Assembly (NCBI RefSeq): GCF_900289145.1
Contig: NZ_OKQO01000006.1
Coordinates: 1 to 64,000, forward strand
Length of the DNA: 64,000 nt
Direction of reading: 5' to 3'
Origin: Neobittarella massiliensis (ex Bilen et al. 2018)
GTDB taxonomy: Bacteria; Bacillota; Clostridia; Oscillospirales; Ruminococcaceae
The position numbers and the translations under genes were made by a program. This document shows, piece by piece, positions 34,216 through 42,608 of this stretch. The notes beneath the pieces are model-generated. The model made no database searches and was not told where the DNA came from. It saw only the letters and a list, made by a program, of their open reading frames with translations. Every line of letters begins with the position of its first letter. Position 1 is the first letter of the stretch.

Positions 34216-34759
34216 ATGTCCGATAACTGGGTTGTTCAAAATTTGCAAAATGCCCTCGACACCTGGAACAAGTACCTGTCCGAGATCTGGCAGCTCATCA
34301 CCCAAAGCCCGGAACAGTTTAAGGGTGGCTCCATCTGGGGCGTCATTGTCAACATCCACGACGCGGTGCGGGCCATTGGCCTTGCGCTTTTGGTGCTGTT
34401 CTTTGTAGTGGGCGTCATGCGTACCTGCGGCAGCTTTGCCGAGGTAAAGAAACCGGAGCACGCCTTAAAGCTGTTTATCCGGTTCGCCATTGCCAAAGGT
34501 GTCGTGACCTATGGGCTGGAGCTGATGATGGCCCTCTTTAATATCGTCCAGGGCCTCGTTTCAACAATAATGAACGCGGCGGGCTTTGGAACCGCGCAGC
34601 AGACGGTTCTCCCCCAGGAGATTGTCACGGCGGTGGAAAGCTGCGGCTTTTTCGAGAGTATCCCCCTCTGGGCGGTGACGCTCATTGGCGGGCTGTTTAT
34701 CACGATATTGTCTTTCATTATGATAATGACCGTCTACGGGCGGTTTTTTAAGCTCTATT
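34216..34759 (+). CDS. VirB6/TrbL-like channel protein, 5' exon
   Basis: This is the first 181 codons plus one base of a membrane protein starting MSDNWVVQNLQNALDTWNKY. Helices lie at AIGLALLVLFFVVGVMRTCG, around FAIAKGVVTYGLELMMALFN, and at WAVTLIGGLFITILSFIMIM. Translation without splicing would run 8 codons into the intron and stop at 34785. The sequence reads GRFFKLY at the junction and resumes in the 3' exon as LYTAIAPVPLSTFAGEP, the expected continuation of this family. VirB6-like proteins form the inner-membrane core of the channel. Confidence 0.88.
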
Positions 34760-37297
34760 GTGCGCCCGGAAAGGCTGCGGCGTAAGCTAAAGCAGCCTGC
34801 GGGCAATTTGGGATTCTGCCAGTAGCGCGGTAGTAGGAAAAGGTATTTCGAAGGGAGGTGTAAATTACCCTATCACCAGCCGATTTATCCGGAGGGGAAA
34901 CCCAATGGGGAGTGCAGCATATCGGCAACGCCGTAAGTTGGGAAACTATCGAACCACTACTGAACGGCAAGGTGAAACGTTGTGAACGAGGAATAAAGCT
35001 GGATTGCTTGAAGGGCAGTCCAAGGCGGCATACTTGAGCCGGCGGCGCAGGATAGTTGTATTCGCCGCATGCCGTGGCAATTAGTGACATGTAGACATCG
35101 ATTGCGAAATACCCACGACAGCCAACCGCAGTAAGCGGATAACGGACGAAAACCCATTTCGACATCACAACAAGCTGTCCCAAACTGCCTAACCGGGGAT
35201 TGCCTAACCCGGAATGCCCTCAAAGGCTATGGCTTTCAGAGCCTGAAAATCCGATATGGCAACGGAGCCGCCGTAGTAGTCTGAGCAAGGGAAAGCCTTG
35301 CGCATGGCGAAGGACGGCAGGATATCGTCCAAAATATCAATGGAAAGGTGCGTGAGGCACTATGAGAAGTCCAAAGAACGTTTTGGAAAGTCTGAAATCA
35401 AAAGCAGCAAACAAAGATTACCACTACAAGCGTCTCTATCGAAACCTGTACAATCCTGCGTTTTTTCTGCTGGCATATGAGCGTATCCAAGCAAAACCTG
35501 GAAACATGACAGCCGGAAGCGATGGGAAAACAATCGATGGCATGAGTATGAAGCGAATTGAGGCCCTCATTGAAAAATTGAAGGATTTCAGCTATCAGCC
35601 AAAACCCGCCAGAAGAACATATATCCCAAAAGCAAATGGTAAAACACGCCCTCTTGGTATTCCAGCCTTCAATGATAAGCTGGTACAAGAGGTGGTACGC
35701 ATGATACTGGAAAGTATTTATGAACCTACCTTTCAAGACACCTCCCATGGATTTCGCCCAAAGCGGAGCTGCCATACAGCCTTGCAGTATATTAAGCGGA
35801 ATTACACGGGGGTTAAATGGTTTGTCGAGGGCGATATCAAAGGGTGCTTTGACCATGTAGACCATCATGTGCTGATACAGATACTACGCAGGCGCATTGC
35901 AGATGAGCATTTCATCGGCCTGATTTGGAAGTTCCTGAAAGCCGGATATATGGAAAATTGGGTGTACTACAACACCTACTCCGGCACCCCACAGGGGTCG
36001 CTGATCAGTCCAATCCTGGCGAATATCTATCTCAATGAACTGGACGTATTTATGGCGGAATATGCAAGATCCTTTAACCACGGTACAAGACGGAAAATCA
36101 ACCCGGCTTACCAAAAGCTGTTAAGTATCCGGCGCGGCAAACAGGAATGGCTGAAACGCAATGAAGCGAAAATCAGTGAGAAAAAAAGACGGGAAGTTAT
36201 GGCGAAGATACAGGAACTGAACGGTTATCTGCATCTTATCCCTTACAGCGATCCAATGGATACGGAATACAAGCGGATTGTATATGTCCGCTACGCTGAT
36301 GACTTTCTGATTGGTGTGATTGGAAGTAAAGAGGACGCAAGGCAAGTCAAATCCGACGTGGGAATGTTCATCAGGAAGAACCTACATTTAGAGATGTCCC
36401 AGGAAAAAACGCTCATCACCCACGGCAACGACTTTGCTCACTTCCTCGGATATCTGATTACAATCAGTCGGGAGCAAAACAGCACCCGAACAAGGACTGG
36501 ATTTACACGCCGGACTTATGTAGGAAAAGTTAAGCTGTATGTGCCCAAAGAGAAATGGGTCAATCGTCTGCTCTCCTATGGCGCACTGAAAATCAACTGC
36601 GACAAAGCCTATGGGAACAAAGGGGTATGGGAACCGGTGCGGCGTCCGGGACTGATGCGCCTGGACGATATTGAGATTCTGAACCAGTACAATGCAGAAG
36701 TACGGGGAATGTACAACTATTACCGACTGGCGAACAACGCAACGGTACTAAATAACTTTCTCTATGTGATGAAGTTCAGCATGTACAAGACCTTTGCCGG
36801 AAAATATCGGACGAATATGAGAAAAATCATTCGTAAATACTGCCATAACGGAGATTTTACCGTATCGTATCCAACGAAAAACGGGACTAAATCTGTGGTG
36901 TTCTACAATCAGGGCATGCGTCATAATGGCAAAGTCGTCGTGTCGGAAAACCCGGACATCATTGGCAGAGCGAACGAAAACCGCCGCTATACAAGTCTGA
37001 CAGACCGGCTGCAAGGCCATATATGCGAATCCTGCGGAACCGAAACAGAGGATATTGAAATTCATCATATCCGAAAACTGAAAGATTTAAGTGGTAAGGC
37101 AGAATGGGAACGCCAAATGATTGCGCGTAAACGCAAGACAATGGCCCTGTGCCATTCCTGCCATGTGAAGCTGCACAATGGAAAGTTAGACTGATATCTG
37201 GAAAGCCGGATACATTGAGAGGTGTACGTCCGGTTTGGAGGGAAGCGTTTGGAAACCTACCGCAGCAATGCGGCAAGGCGCTGGGCGCTTACCCTAC
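34760..37297 (+). mobile_element. Group II intron, 2538 nt
   Basis: The 5' end GTGCGCCCGG fits the GUGYG consensus. The 3' end shows domain V (AAGCCGGATAC / GTACGTCCGGTTT near 37203-37236). Domain VI is a stem GGAGGGAAGCG pairing with CGCTT-A-CCCTAC, in which the unpaired A at 37291 is the likely branch point; the intron ends in AC at 37297. The ribozyme domains I-III fill 34760-35361 and the reverse transcriptase ORF lies in domain IV. Removing these 2538 nt joins the two exons into one frame of exactly 278 codons plus stop, which fixes both splice sites. Confidence 0.93.
35362..37194 (+). CDS. ltrA: Group II intron reverse transcriptase/maturase with HNH domain
   Basis: This 610-aa protein starts MRSPKNVLESLKSKAANKDY. 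The reverse transcriptase core includes IDGMSMKRIEALIEKL, RPLGIPAFNDKLVQEVVRMI and VYVRYADDFLIGV with YADD near residue 311. A maturase domain X follows (ALKINCDKAYGNKGVWEP and onward). The C-terminal HNH endonuclease carries ICESCGTETEDIEIHHIRKL and CHSCHVKLHNG from about 553. It should splice the intron and drive retrohoming with second-strand cleavage. All motifs look intact. Confidence 0.93.
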   Translation: MRSPKNVLESLKSKAANKDYHYKRLYRNLYNPAFFLLAYERIQAKPGNMTAGSDGKTIDGMSMKRIEALIEKLKDFSYQPKPARRTYIPKANGKTRPLGIPAFNDKLVQEVVRMILESIYEPTFQDTSHGFRPKRSCHTALQYIKRNYTGVKWFVEGDIKGCFDHVDHHVLIQILRRRIADEHFIGLIWKFLKAGYMENWVYYNTYSGTPQGSLISPILANIYLNELDVFMAEYARSFNHGTRRKINPAYQKLLSIRRGKQEWLKRNEAKISEKKRREVMAKIQELNGYLHLIPYSDPMDTEYKRIVYVRYADDFLIGVIGSKEDARQVKSDVGMFIRKNLHLEMSQEKTLITHGNDFAHFLGYLITISREQNSTRTRTGFTRRTYVGKVKLYVPKEKWVNRLLSYGALKINCDKAYGNKGVWEPVRRPGLMRLDDIEILNQYNAEVRGMYNYYRLANNATVLNNFLYVMKFSMYKTFAGKYRTNMRKIIRKYCHNGDFTVSYPTKNGTKSVVFYNQGMRHNGKVVVSENPDIIGRANENRRYTSLTDRLQGHICESCGTETEDIEIHHIRKLKDLSGKAEWERQMIARKRKTMALCHSCHVKLHNGKLD

Positions 37298-37590
37298 TAT
37301 ACACGGCCATCGCGCCGGTGCCCCTGTCCACCTTCGCCGGGGAACCGACCCAAAACGTGGGCAAGAGTTTTATCAAGAGCTATGCCGCCGTGTGTCTGGA
37401 AGGGGCCATCATTGTGCTGGCCTGTATCATCTTTTCCCTGTTCGCGGCGGCCCCGCCTGCTATTGACCCCAATGCGGCGGCAGTCACCCAGGTGTGGAGC
37501 TATATCGGGGAGCTGGTCTTTAATATGCTTGTCCTCGTGGGCGCGGTGAAAATGGCCGACCGCGTGGTGCGCGAGATGATGGGCCTGTAA
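37298..37590 (+). CDS. VirB6/TrbL-like channel protein, 3' exon
   Basis: The joined frame (544 nt plus 293 nt) gives 278 aa. This exon encodes the last part: LYTAIAPVPLSTFAGEPTQN, then a membrane helix GAIIVLACIIFSLFAAAPPA and another at VWSYIGELVFNMLVLVGAVK, ending REMMGL. A separate product starting in the intron end (TTG/ATG near 37222) is conceivable but would lack the N-terminal helices. The next gene begins 17 nt downstream. Confidence 0.88.
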
Positions 37591-37606
37591 AAAAGGAGGA
37601 AAATAA

Positions 37607-37821
37607 ATGCGTTATCAAACCTATGTGCTGCACTTGATTGATGGAACCGCCATCCCAATGGTGGAGGATTACGACCTGCCCGCTGAAAAGGGAATTGTGG
37701 GCACTTCTCCAAAGCAGCCCCAGACGAGATTTTTACCGTGGGCGACCGGCTGCTGGGCTTTGCCTATATACCCAAGAGCAGCATTGTTTACCTGGAAACC
37801 GGCGATGTGATTGTGAGGTGA
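37607..37821 (+). pseudogene. Small transfer-region gene with a one-base frameshift
   Basis: AAAAGGAGG precedes an ATG for MRYQTYVLHLIDGTAIPMVE, DYDLPAEKGIVG. The frame then drifts into a nonsense tail ending at 37810. From about 37700 another frame reads sensibly to 37821: HFSKAAPDEIFTVGDRLLGF, then AYIPKSSIVYLETGDVIVR. One base missing in the GTGGG run near 37695-37702 would restore a 71-aa protein. It lies between VirB6-like and PrgI genes. It is either a real loss, a sequencing error in a G run, or ribosomal frameshifting. Function unknown. Confidence 0.75.
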
Positions 37822-37825
37822 TATT

Positions 37826-38239
37826 TTGGAAGTCAAGATCAACCGGGAAATCCGCAACTACACCGAATCCATGTTTTTCGGGCTGAGTATGCGGCAGTTC
37901 ATCTTTTCTGTCCTCGCCTGCAGCGTGGCCGTGGGCCTTTACTTTATCCTGCGCCCCTACTTTGGGGTGGAAACCCTGTCCTGGATGTGCATTTTGGGGG
38001 CGGCCCCCTTTGCCATGCTGGGGTTCATCACCTATCACGGTATGACGGCGGAACAATTTATCTGGGCGTGGCTGCGCTCGGAAATGCTGGAGCCGAAGGA
38101 GTTTAAGTTCGAGGACAGCAACTACTACTATGCGGCCCTGAAAGATACCATCGAGGAGCTGCAAACCGGGCGGCCCGGCAAGAAGCGCCGGAAGGAGCCG
38201 AAACACTTTAGCAAACGGAAGGAGGCCAAGCATGATTAA
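37826..38239 (+). CDS. PrgI-family (VirB3-like) membrane protein
   Basis: A TTG start at 37826, 5 nt after GAGGTG, gives 137 aa beginning MEVKINREIRNYTESMFFGL. Two adjacent transmembrane helices (FIFSVLACSVAVGLYFIL and WMCILGAAPFAMLGFITY) and a following EQFIWAWLRSEML are characteristic of PrgI/VirB3-like proteins. They sit next to VirB4 in the inner-membrane channel. The gene overlaps virB4 by 8 nt. The Lys-rich tail (KKRRKEPKHFSKRKEAKHD) is typical. Confidence 0.88.
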   Translation: MEVKINREIRNYTESMFFGLSMRQFIFSVLACSVAVGLYFILRPYFGVETLSWMCILGAAPFAMLGFITYHGMTAEQFIWAWLRSEMLEPKEFKFEDSNYYYAALKDTIEELQTGRPGKKRRKEPKHFSKRKEAKHD

Positions 38240-40589
38240 GACCATCAAAACCATGTCCAAGCAGGAAAAGGAGCGTTACACCGTCCCCCGGAAGGTGCAG
38301 GATGTGATCCCCGTCCGCCGTATCTGGCCGGACGGCATCTTCCTTGTGGGGAACAAGTTCTCCAAAACCTATAAATTCAGCGACATCAACTATCTGGTGG
38401 CCAGCCGCGAGGACAAGGAATCCATGTTCCTCACCTATTCGGAGCTGCTCAATTCCCTGGATTCCGGTGCGGTGACGAAAATCACCATCAATAACCGCCG
38501 TATGAATCAGGCCAACTTTGAAACGTCCATCCTCATGCCCATGCAGGGGGATTTCCGGGATGAGTACCGGGGGGAATATAACCAAATGCTGCTGGATAAA
38601 GCCACCGGAGCCAACGGCATTATGCAGGAAAAGTATATCACCATCTCCGTGGTGAAGAAGGATATTGAGGAGGCCCGCGCCTATTTTTCTCGTGTGGGAG
38701 CCGACCTGATTTCCCACTTTGCGGCCCTTGGCTCCAAGTGCGTGGAGCTGGACGCCACCGAGCGCCTGCGTATCCTGCACGACTTCTACCGCCAAGGCGA
38801 GGAATCCGAGTTTGTTTTCAATGCCCGTGAGATGATGAAGCGGGGCCACAGCTTCAAGGACTATATCTGCCCGGACGGGATCGAAAAAAAGAGCGACTAT
38901 CTGAAGCTGGGCGGCAAGTTCTGCCGGGTGCTGTTCCTCAAAGACTACGCCTCTTATATTAAGGATAACATGGTGACGGAGCTTACCGATTTCAACCGAA
39001 ATCTGATGTTCTCCATCGACATTGTGCCGGTTCCCACGGATGAGGCCGTGCGGGAGGTGGAAAACCGCCTGCTGGGTGTGGAAACCAACATCACCAACTG
39101 GCAGCGCCGCCAGAACGCCAACAACAACTTCTCTGCTGTGGTCCCCTACGATATGGAATTGCAGCGCAAGGAAAGCAAGGAGTTTTTGGATGACCTCACC
39201 ACCCGCGACCAGAGGATGATGTTCGCGGTGATGACCCTGGCCATCACCGCCGACACCAAGGAGCAGCTTGACAGCGATACCGAAGCGGTGCTTTCCGTGG
39301 CGCGAAAGCACATGTGCCAGCTTGCGGTGCTCAAGTTCCAGCAGCTTGATGGCCTGAACACCGCCCTGCCCATCGGGGTGCGGAAAATCAACGCCTTCCG
39401 TACCCTCACCACGGAATCCCTGGCCGTATTCATCCCCTTCAAGGTCCAGGAGATCCAGGATAAGGGCGGCATTTACTTTGGAGAGAACGCCATTTCCCAC
39501 AACCTCATCATGTGCAACAAGGCGAACCTTTTGAACCAGTCGGCCTTCCTGCTGGGCGTCCCCGGCGCGGGCAAGTCCTTCAGCGCCAAGGAGCTGATCG
39601 CGTTTCTTATGCTCCACCCAGATTACGCAAATGACGACATCCTGATCTGTGACCCGGAGGGAGAATTTGGCGCACTCGTCAAAGCCCTGGGCCGGGAGAA
39701 AGCGACGGTGGCCCATCTGGTGGCAGGCGGCAAGGACCGCCTCAACGCCATGTATATGGTGGAGGGCTACGGTGAGCAAAACCCCATCGTGGAAAAGAGC
39801 CAGTTTGTCATGTCCCTCATCGAGCAGATCGACAAGCGCGGCGTGGGGCCGCAGCATAAATCCATCATCGACCGCTGCACCGCCCTGGTGTACCCGGAGG
39901 CGGAGAATGCCGGGAGGGTGGCTACCCTCTGCGACCTGCGTCAAAAACTGCTGGAGCAGCCGGAGGATAAGGCCAGGGAGATCGCCCTTTCCCTGGAGCT
40001 TTACACCACCGGTTCCCTGGACATCTTTGGCCGGGAAAGCACGGTGGATTTGAACAAGCCCTATGTGGTGTTCGACATCCACGGCCTGGGCGAGCAGCTA
40101 AAGCCTGCCGGTTCCCTGGTCATCACCGATACGATCCTCAACCGCGTCACCCTCAACTGGAAACGGGGCAAGCGCACCCATGTGTTCATCGACGAGTTCC
40201 ATGTGATGTTTGAGAATGAGCAAAGCGGCATTTTCTTTAATTCCGCATGGAGGCAGTTTAGAAAGCGTGGGGCCTACCCGACTGCTATCACCCAGAACGT
40301 GGAGTACCTTTTGGATTCCGTCCAGGCCAGCACCATGCTCTCTAACTCGGAGTTTATCGTCATGCTGAACCAGGCGGCGTCCGACCGGGCAAAGCTGGCG
40401 AAGCTCCTCAATATCTCCAACGAGCAGATGAGCTATGTCACCAATGCGGACGCTGGCTGCGGCCTCATCCGGTATGGCAGCGCCCTGGTGCCGTTCATCA
40501 ACCGATTCCCCCGTGACACCAAGCTCTATGCCCTGATGACGACCAAGCCCGGTGAAGGCGTATTCGGCGGCGAGGAGGTGCCGGTATGA
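38232..40589 (+). CDS. virB4: VirB4-type secretion ATPase
   Basis: This 785-aa protein begins MIKTIKTMSKQEKERYTVPR. The N-terminal region to about 400 is the VirB4 domain that meets the membrane parts. Walker A LGVPGAGKSFSAKE is near 442, Walker B THVFIDEFHVMFE near 650, then TQNVEYLLDSVQAST and LNQAASDRAKLAKLLNIS. It powers channel assembly and substrate passage. It overlaps prgI by 8 nt and the next gene by 4 nt. Length and motifs are those of intact ICE homologues. Confidence 0.94.
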   Translation: MIKTIKTMSKQEKERYTVPRKVQDVIPVRRIWPDGIFLVGNKFSKTYKFSDINYLVASREDKESMFLTYSELLNSLDSGAVTKITINNRRMNQANFETSILMPMQGDFRDEYRGEYNQMLLDKATGANGIMQEKYITISVVKKDIEEARAYFSRVGADLISHFAALGSKCVELDATERLRILHDFYRQGEESEFVFNAREMMKRGHSFKDYICPDGIEKKSDYLKLGGKFCRVLFLKDYASYIKDNMVTELTDFNRNLMFSIDIVPVPTDEAVREVENRLLGVETNITNWQRRQNANNNFSAVVPYDMELQRKESKEFLDDLTTRDQRMMFAVMTLAITADTKEQLDSDTEAVLSVARKHMCQLAVLKFQQLDGLNTALPIGVRKINAFRTLTTESLAVFIPFKVQEIQDKGGIYFGENAISHNLIMCNKANLLNQSAFLLGVPGAGKSFSAKELIAFLMLHPDYANDDILICDPEGEFGALVKALGREKATVAHLVAGGKDRLNAMYMVEGYGEQNPIVEKSQFVMSLIEQIDKRGVGPQHKSIIDRCTALVYPEAENAGRVATLCDLRQKLLEQPEDKAREIALSLELYTTGSLDIFGRESTVDLNKPYVVFDIHGLGEQLKPAGSLVITDTILNRVTLNWKRGKRTHVFIDEFHVMFENEQSGIFFNSAWRQFRKRGAYPTAITQNVEYLLDSVQASTMLSNSEFIVMLNQAASDRAKLAKLLNISNEQMSYVTNADAGCGLIRYGSALVPFINRFPRDTKLYALMTTKPGEGVFGGEEVPV

Positions 40590-40990
40590 GCAATCTTCGC
40601 TTTGCGTCCCCGGAACACCGGGATTTCTTTTTGGATATGATGAGCGAGGCTCGGAGGAACGACTGTTACCACCGGGCCTTTTTCTATGTGATGGGGATTG
40701 CCCCGGAAACGCGGTCAAACATCCGCCAGATGTTTGACTTCAAGCAGGACTGTATCGAGCCGGATGGTATGCACGGCGGCTGGCAGACCAGCGGCACCGT
40801 CCGGGTGTGCCGCCTTGCTTTTAATCTCTGGAACGGCTATACCGACCCGGAGCACAGCAACGCCTATTCCCCGGAGGATTTGTTCTGCTGCGAGTTCGCC
40901 CCCTACTTTATGGAAGGCGTGAAAATCCGTTACCCGAAATACTGCCGGGAGCTGCCCCCTGTAAGAAAGCAGGCGGAACCGGCGCGATGA
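40586..40990 (+). CDS. DUF6075-like ICE protein
   Basis: This 134-aa protein overlaps the virB4 stop (ATGA) and begins MSNLRFASPEHRDFFLDMMS. It contains FFYVMGIAPETRSNIRQMFD and the AFNLWNGYTDPEHSNAYSPE block followed by DLFCCEFAPYFMEGVK. I associate this pattern with DUF6075 proteins next to virB4 on Firmicute ICEs. It is a predicted cytoplasmic helical protein with unknown role. Confidence 0.78.
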   Translation: MSNLRFASPEHRDFFLDMMSEARRNDCYHRAFFYVMGIAPETRSNIRQMFDFKQDCIEPDGMHGGWQTSGTVRVCRLAFNLWNGYTDPEHSNAYSPEDLFCCEFAPYFMEGVKIRYPKYCRELPPVRKQAEPAR

Positions 40991-41016
40991 TACGTTTGAG
41001 AATGGAGGAATGAACA

Positions 41017-41769
41017 ATGGCTGAACCGGCTCTTACGTTGCGGGACCACCCGCAGATCATAGACCTGATTTCCGTTCTGGAACAGAGCGGGCTTCAAAAG
41101 CAGAAGGAAGAAGTACAGGCCCTGGTGGGCTATATCGACGGTATGGAAGAAAAGCTGTCCCAGATGATGGACGAAATGAAGGAAATGCGCCTGGAGGTGG
41201 GCAAGCTCCACGACAAGGGAATCCGCGCACGGTGCTCCCAGCTTGCGGACACTGTGGAGGGTAAAGTCCGCCAGACCAAAGTGATGGTTTCCACGGCAAA
41301 GGAAAACCTCATTTCATCTGCAAAGCAGATGGTGCAGACCTTCCGGGAAAAAGGGCGCTCTGCCCTGTGCCATGCGGCCCAGGCCCTGCACATCCCCTCA
41401 GTTCTTTCCCGGATGGGACGGGGCTTTGCCCATTCGGAAAAAAGCATGGGGCAACTCGCTGTGAGACTGGACTCCATGCGGGAAGAATTGCACCAGGCGG
41501 GTGGCCACATCAAAAACGCCGGGCTTGCCCTTACGGGAAAGGAACCCCAGGAAAGCAAGGAATTATCTGCGGATAAGGGTGTGCTTGCCAAGCTGCGGAG
41601 CTTTGTGCTGTCTTGCGGCAAGGTGTTTTCGGAAATGGAACGCGACATGGCGCTCACGGTGGAGCGAATCAATGGCGGGCGCTCATCGGTGAAAACCGAA
41701 CTGCAGGGGTTGAGATCGGCCCAGGCCGGGCAGCGCCGCCAAGCGGCCAGCAAGGAACAGGCACGATAA
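41017..41769 (+). CDS. Coiled-coil ICE protein (DUF6674-like)
   Basis: This 250-aa protein, MAEPALTLRDHPQIIDLISV at its start, is helical over its whole length, with heptad-like stretches (EKLSQMMDEMKEMRLEVGKL) and a repeated amphipathic pattern in RQTKVMVSTAKENLISSAKQ. A Gln/Arg-rich tail closes it. I recall similar proteins as DUF6674. It lies between the DUF6075-like gene and sortase B in the transfer operon and may scaffold the channel. No enzyme motif. Confidence 0.72.
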   Translation: MAEPALTLRDHPQIIDLISVLEQSGLQKQKEEVQALVGYIDGMEEKLSQMMDEMKEMRLEVGKLHDKGIRARCSQLADTVEGKVRQTKVMVSTAKENLISSAKQMVQTFREKGRSALCHAAQALHIPSVLSRMGRGFAHSEKSMGQLAVRLDSMREELHQAGGHIKNAGLALTGKEPQESKELSADKGVLAKLRSFVLSCGKVFSEMERDMALTVERINGGRSSVKTELQGLRSAQAGQRRQAASKEQAR

Positions 41770-41786
41770 GTACAGGAGGGTGAAAT

Positions 41787-42575
41787 ATGAGTGACAAAGT
41801 GAAAAGCAGACTGATGATCGCTGGGGCGGCCTTTTGTGCCGCCCTGTTCCTTTTCTCCGGGGCTATGTTGGCCCGCGAATATCTGGACCAAAAGCAAAGC
41901 GCCGAAGCCTTTGACGAGGTGGCCGGGCTGGTCAAGGAAGATGTGGAGTTGCCCGCGCTGGAGCTGGCCGATGACCCGGCCCAGGAGCCGGAAGAACTCA
42001 CGGCTTTTGAAAAGTATGCGGATGTGTACGCCAAGAACAGCGATTTGGTGGGCTGGATTTCTATTCCCGGCACCCGGATTGATTATCCCGTCATGCAGAC
42101 CAAGGATAACCCCAACTTCTATCTGAAGCACGCTTTTGATAAGTCGTACAGCAGCTATGGGGTGCCCTATATGCAGGAAAACTGCGACGTCGGCATTTCC
42201 GACAATCTGATGCTGTACGGCCATCACATGAACAACGGCAGTATGTTCTCCGATCTGTGCAAGTACGAGAGTGAGGATTTCTACCAGGACCACAAGACCA
42301 TTCATTTTGATACGCTGGACAGCTTTGGCGAGTATGAGGTAATCGCCGCATTTAAGACGGTGGCCTACTCAGAGCAAGGCTTCAAGTATTACCACTTCGT
42401 CCGGGCCGAACAGGAAGAAGATTTTGACGAGTTTATTGCCAAGTGCAAGGAACTGGCGCTCTATGACACGGGCGTGACTGCGGAATACGGCGACCAGCTC
42501 ATTACCCTTTCCACCTGCGAGTATTCCCGAACCAACGGGCGGATGGTGGTTGTCGCCAAGCTGCTGGAGGAATAA
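41787..42575 (+). CDS. srtB: Class B sortase
   Basis: This 262-aa protein has an N-terminal signal anchor (MIAGAAFCAALFLFSGAMLA). The sortase fold shows GWISIPGTRIDYPVMQTKDN, the catalytic His in LYGHHMNNGSMF (about residue 146) and Cys in LITLSTCEYSRTNGRMV (about residue 244), with the Arg of the active site in the same stretch. Class B sortases of ICEs attach substrates with sorting signals to peptidoglycan. The likely substrate on the same element is the TPKTG adhesin at 6344. The gene ends 33 nt before the CHAP hydrolase gene. Confidence 0.92.
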   Translation: MSDKVKSRLMIAGAAFCAALFLFSGAMLAREYLDQKQSAEAFDEVAGLVKEDVELPALELADDPAQEPEELTAFEKYADVYAKNSDLVGWISIPGTRIDYPVMQTKDNPNFYLKHAFDKSYSSYGVPYMQENCDVGISDNLMLYGHHMNNGSMFSDLCKYESEDFYQDHKTIHFDTLDSFGEYEVIAAFKTVAYSEQGFKYYHFVRAEQEEDFDEFIAKCKELALYDTGVTAEYGDQLITLSTCEYSRTNGRMVVVAKLLEE

Positions 42576-42608
42576 GGGCGGCCCCGCCCGGGGAAGGAGG
42601 TGAAGCCC

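Noticed and set aside
38208-40082. 624-codon minus-strand frame opposite virB4
   Set aside because: Same reason: a codon-bias shadow of the VirB4 gene.
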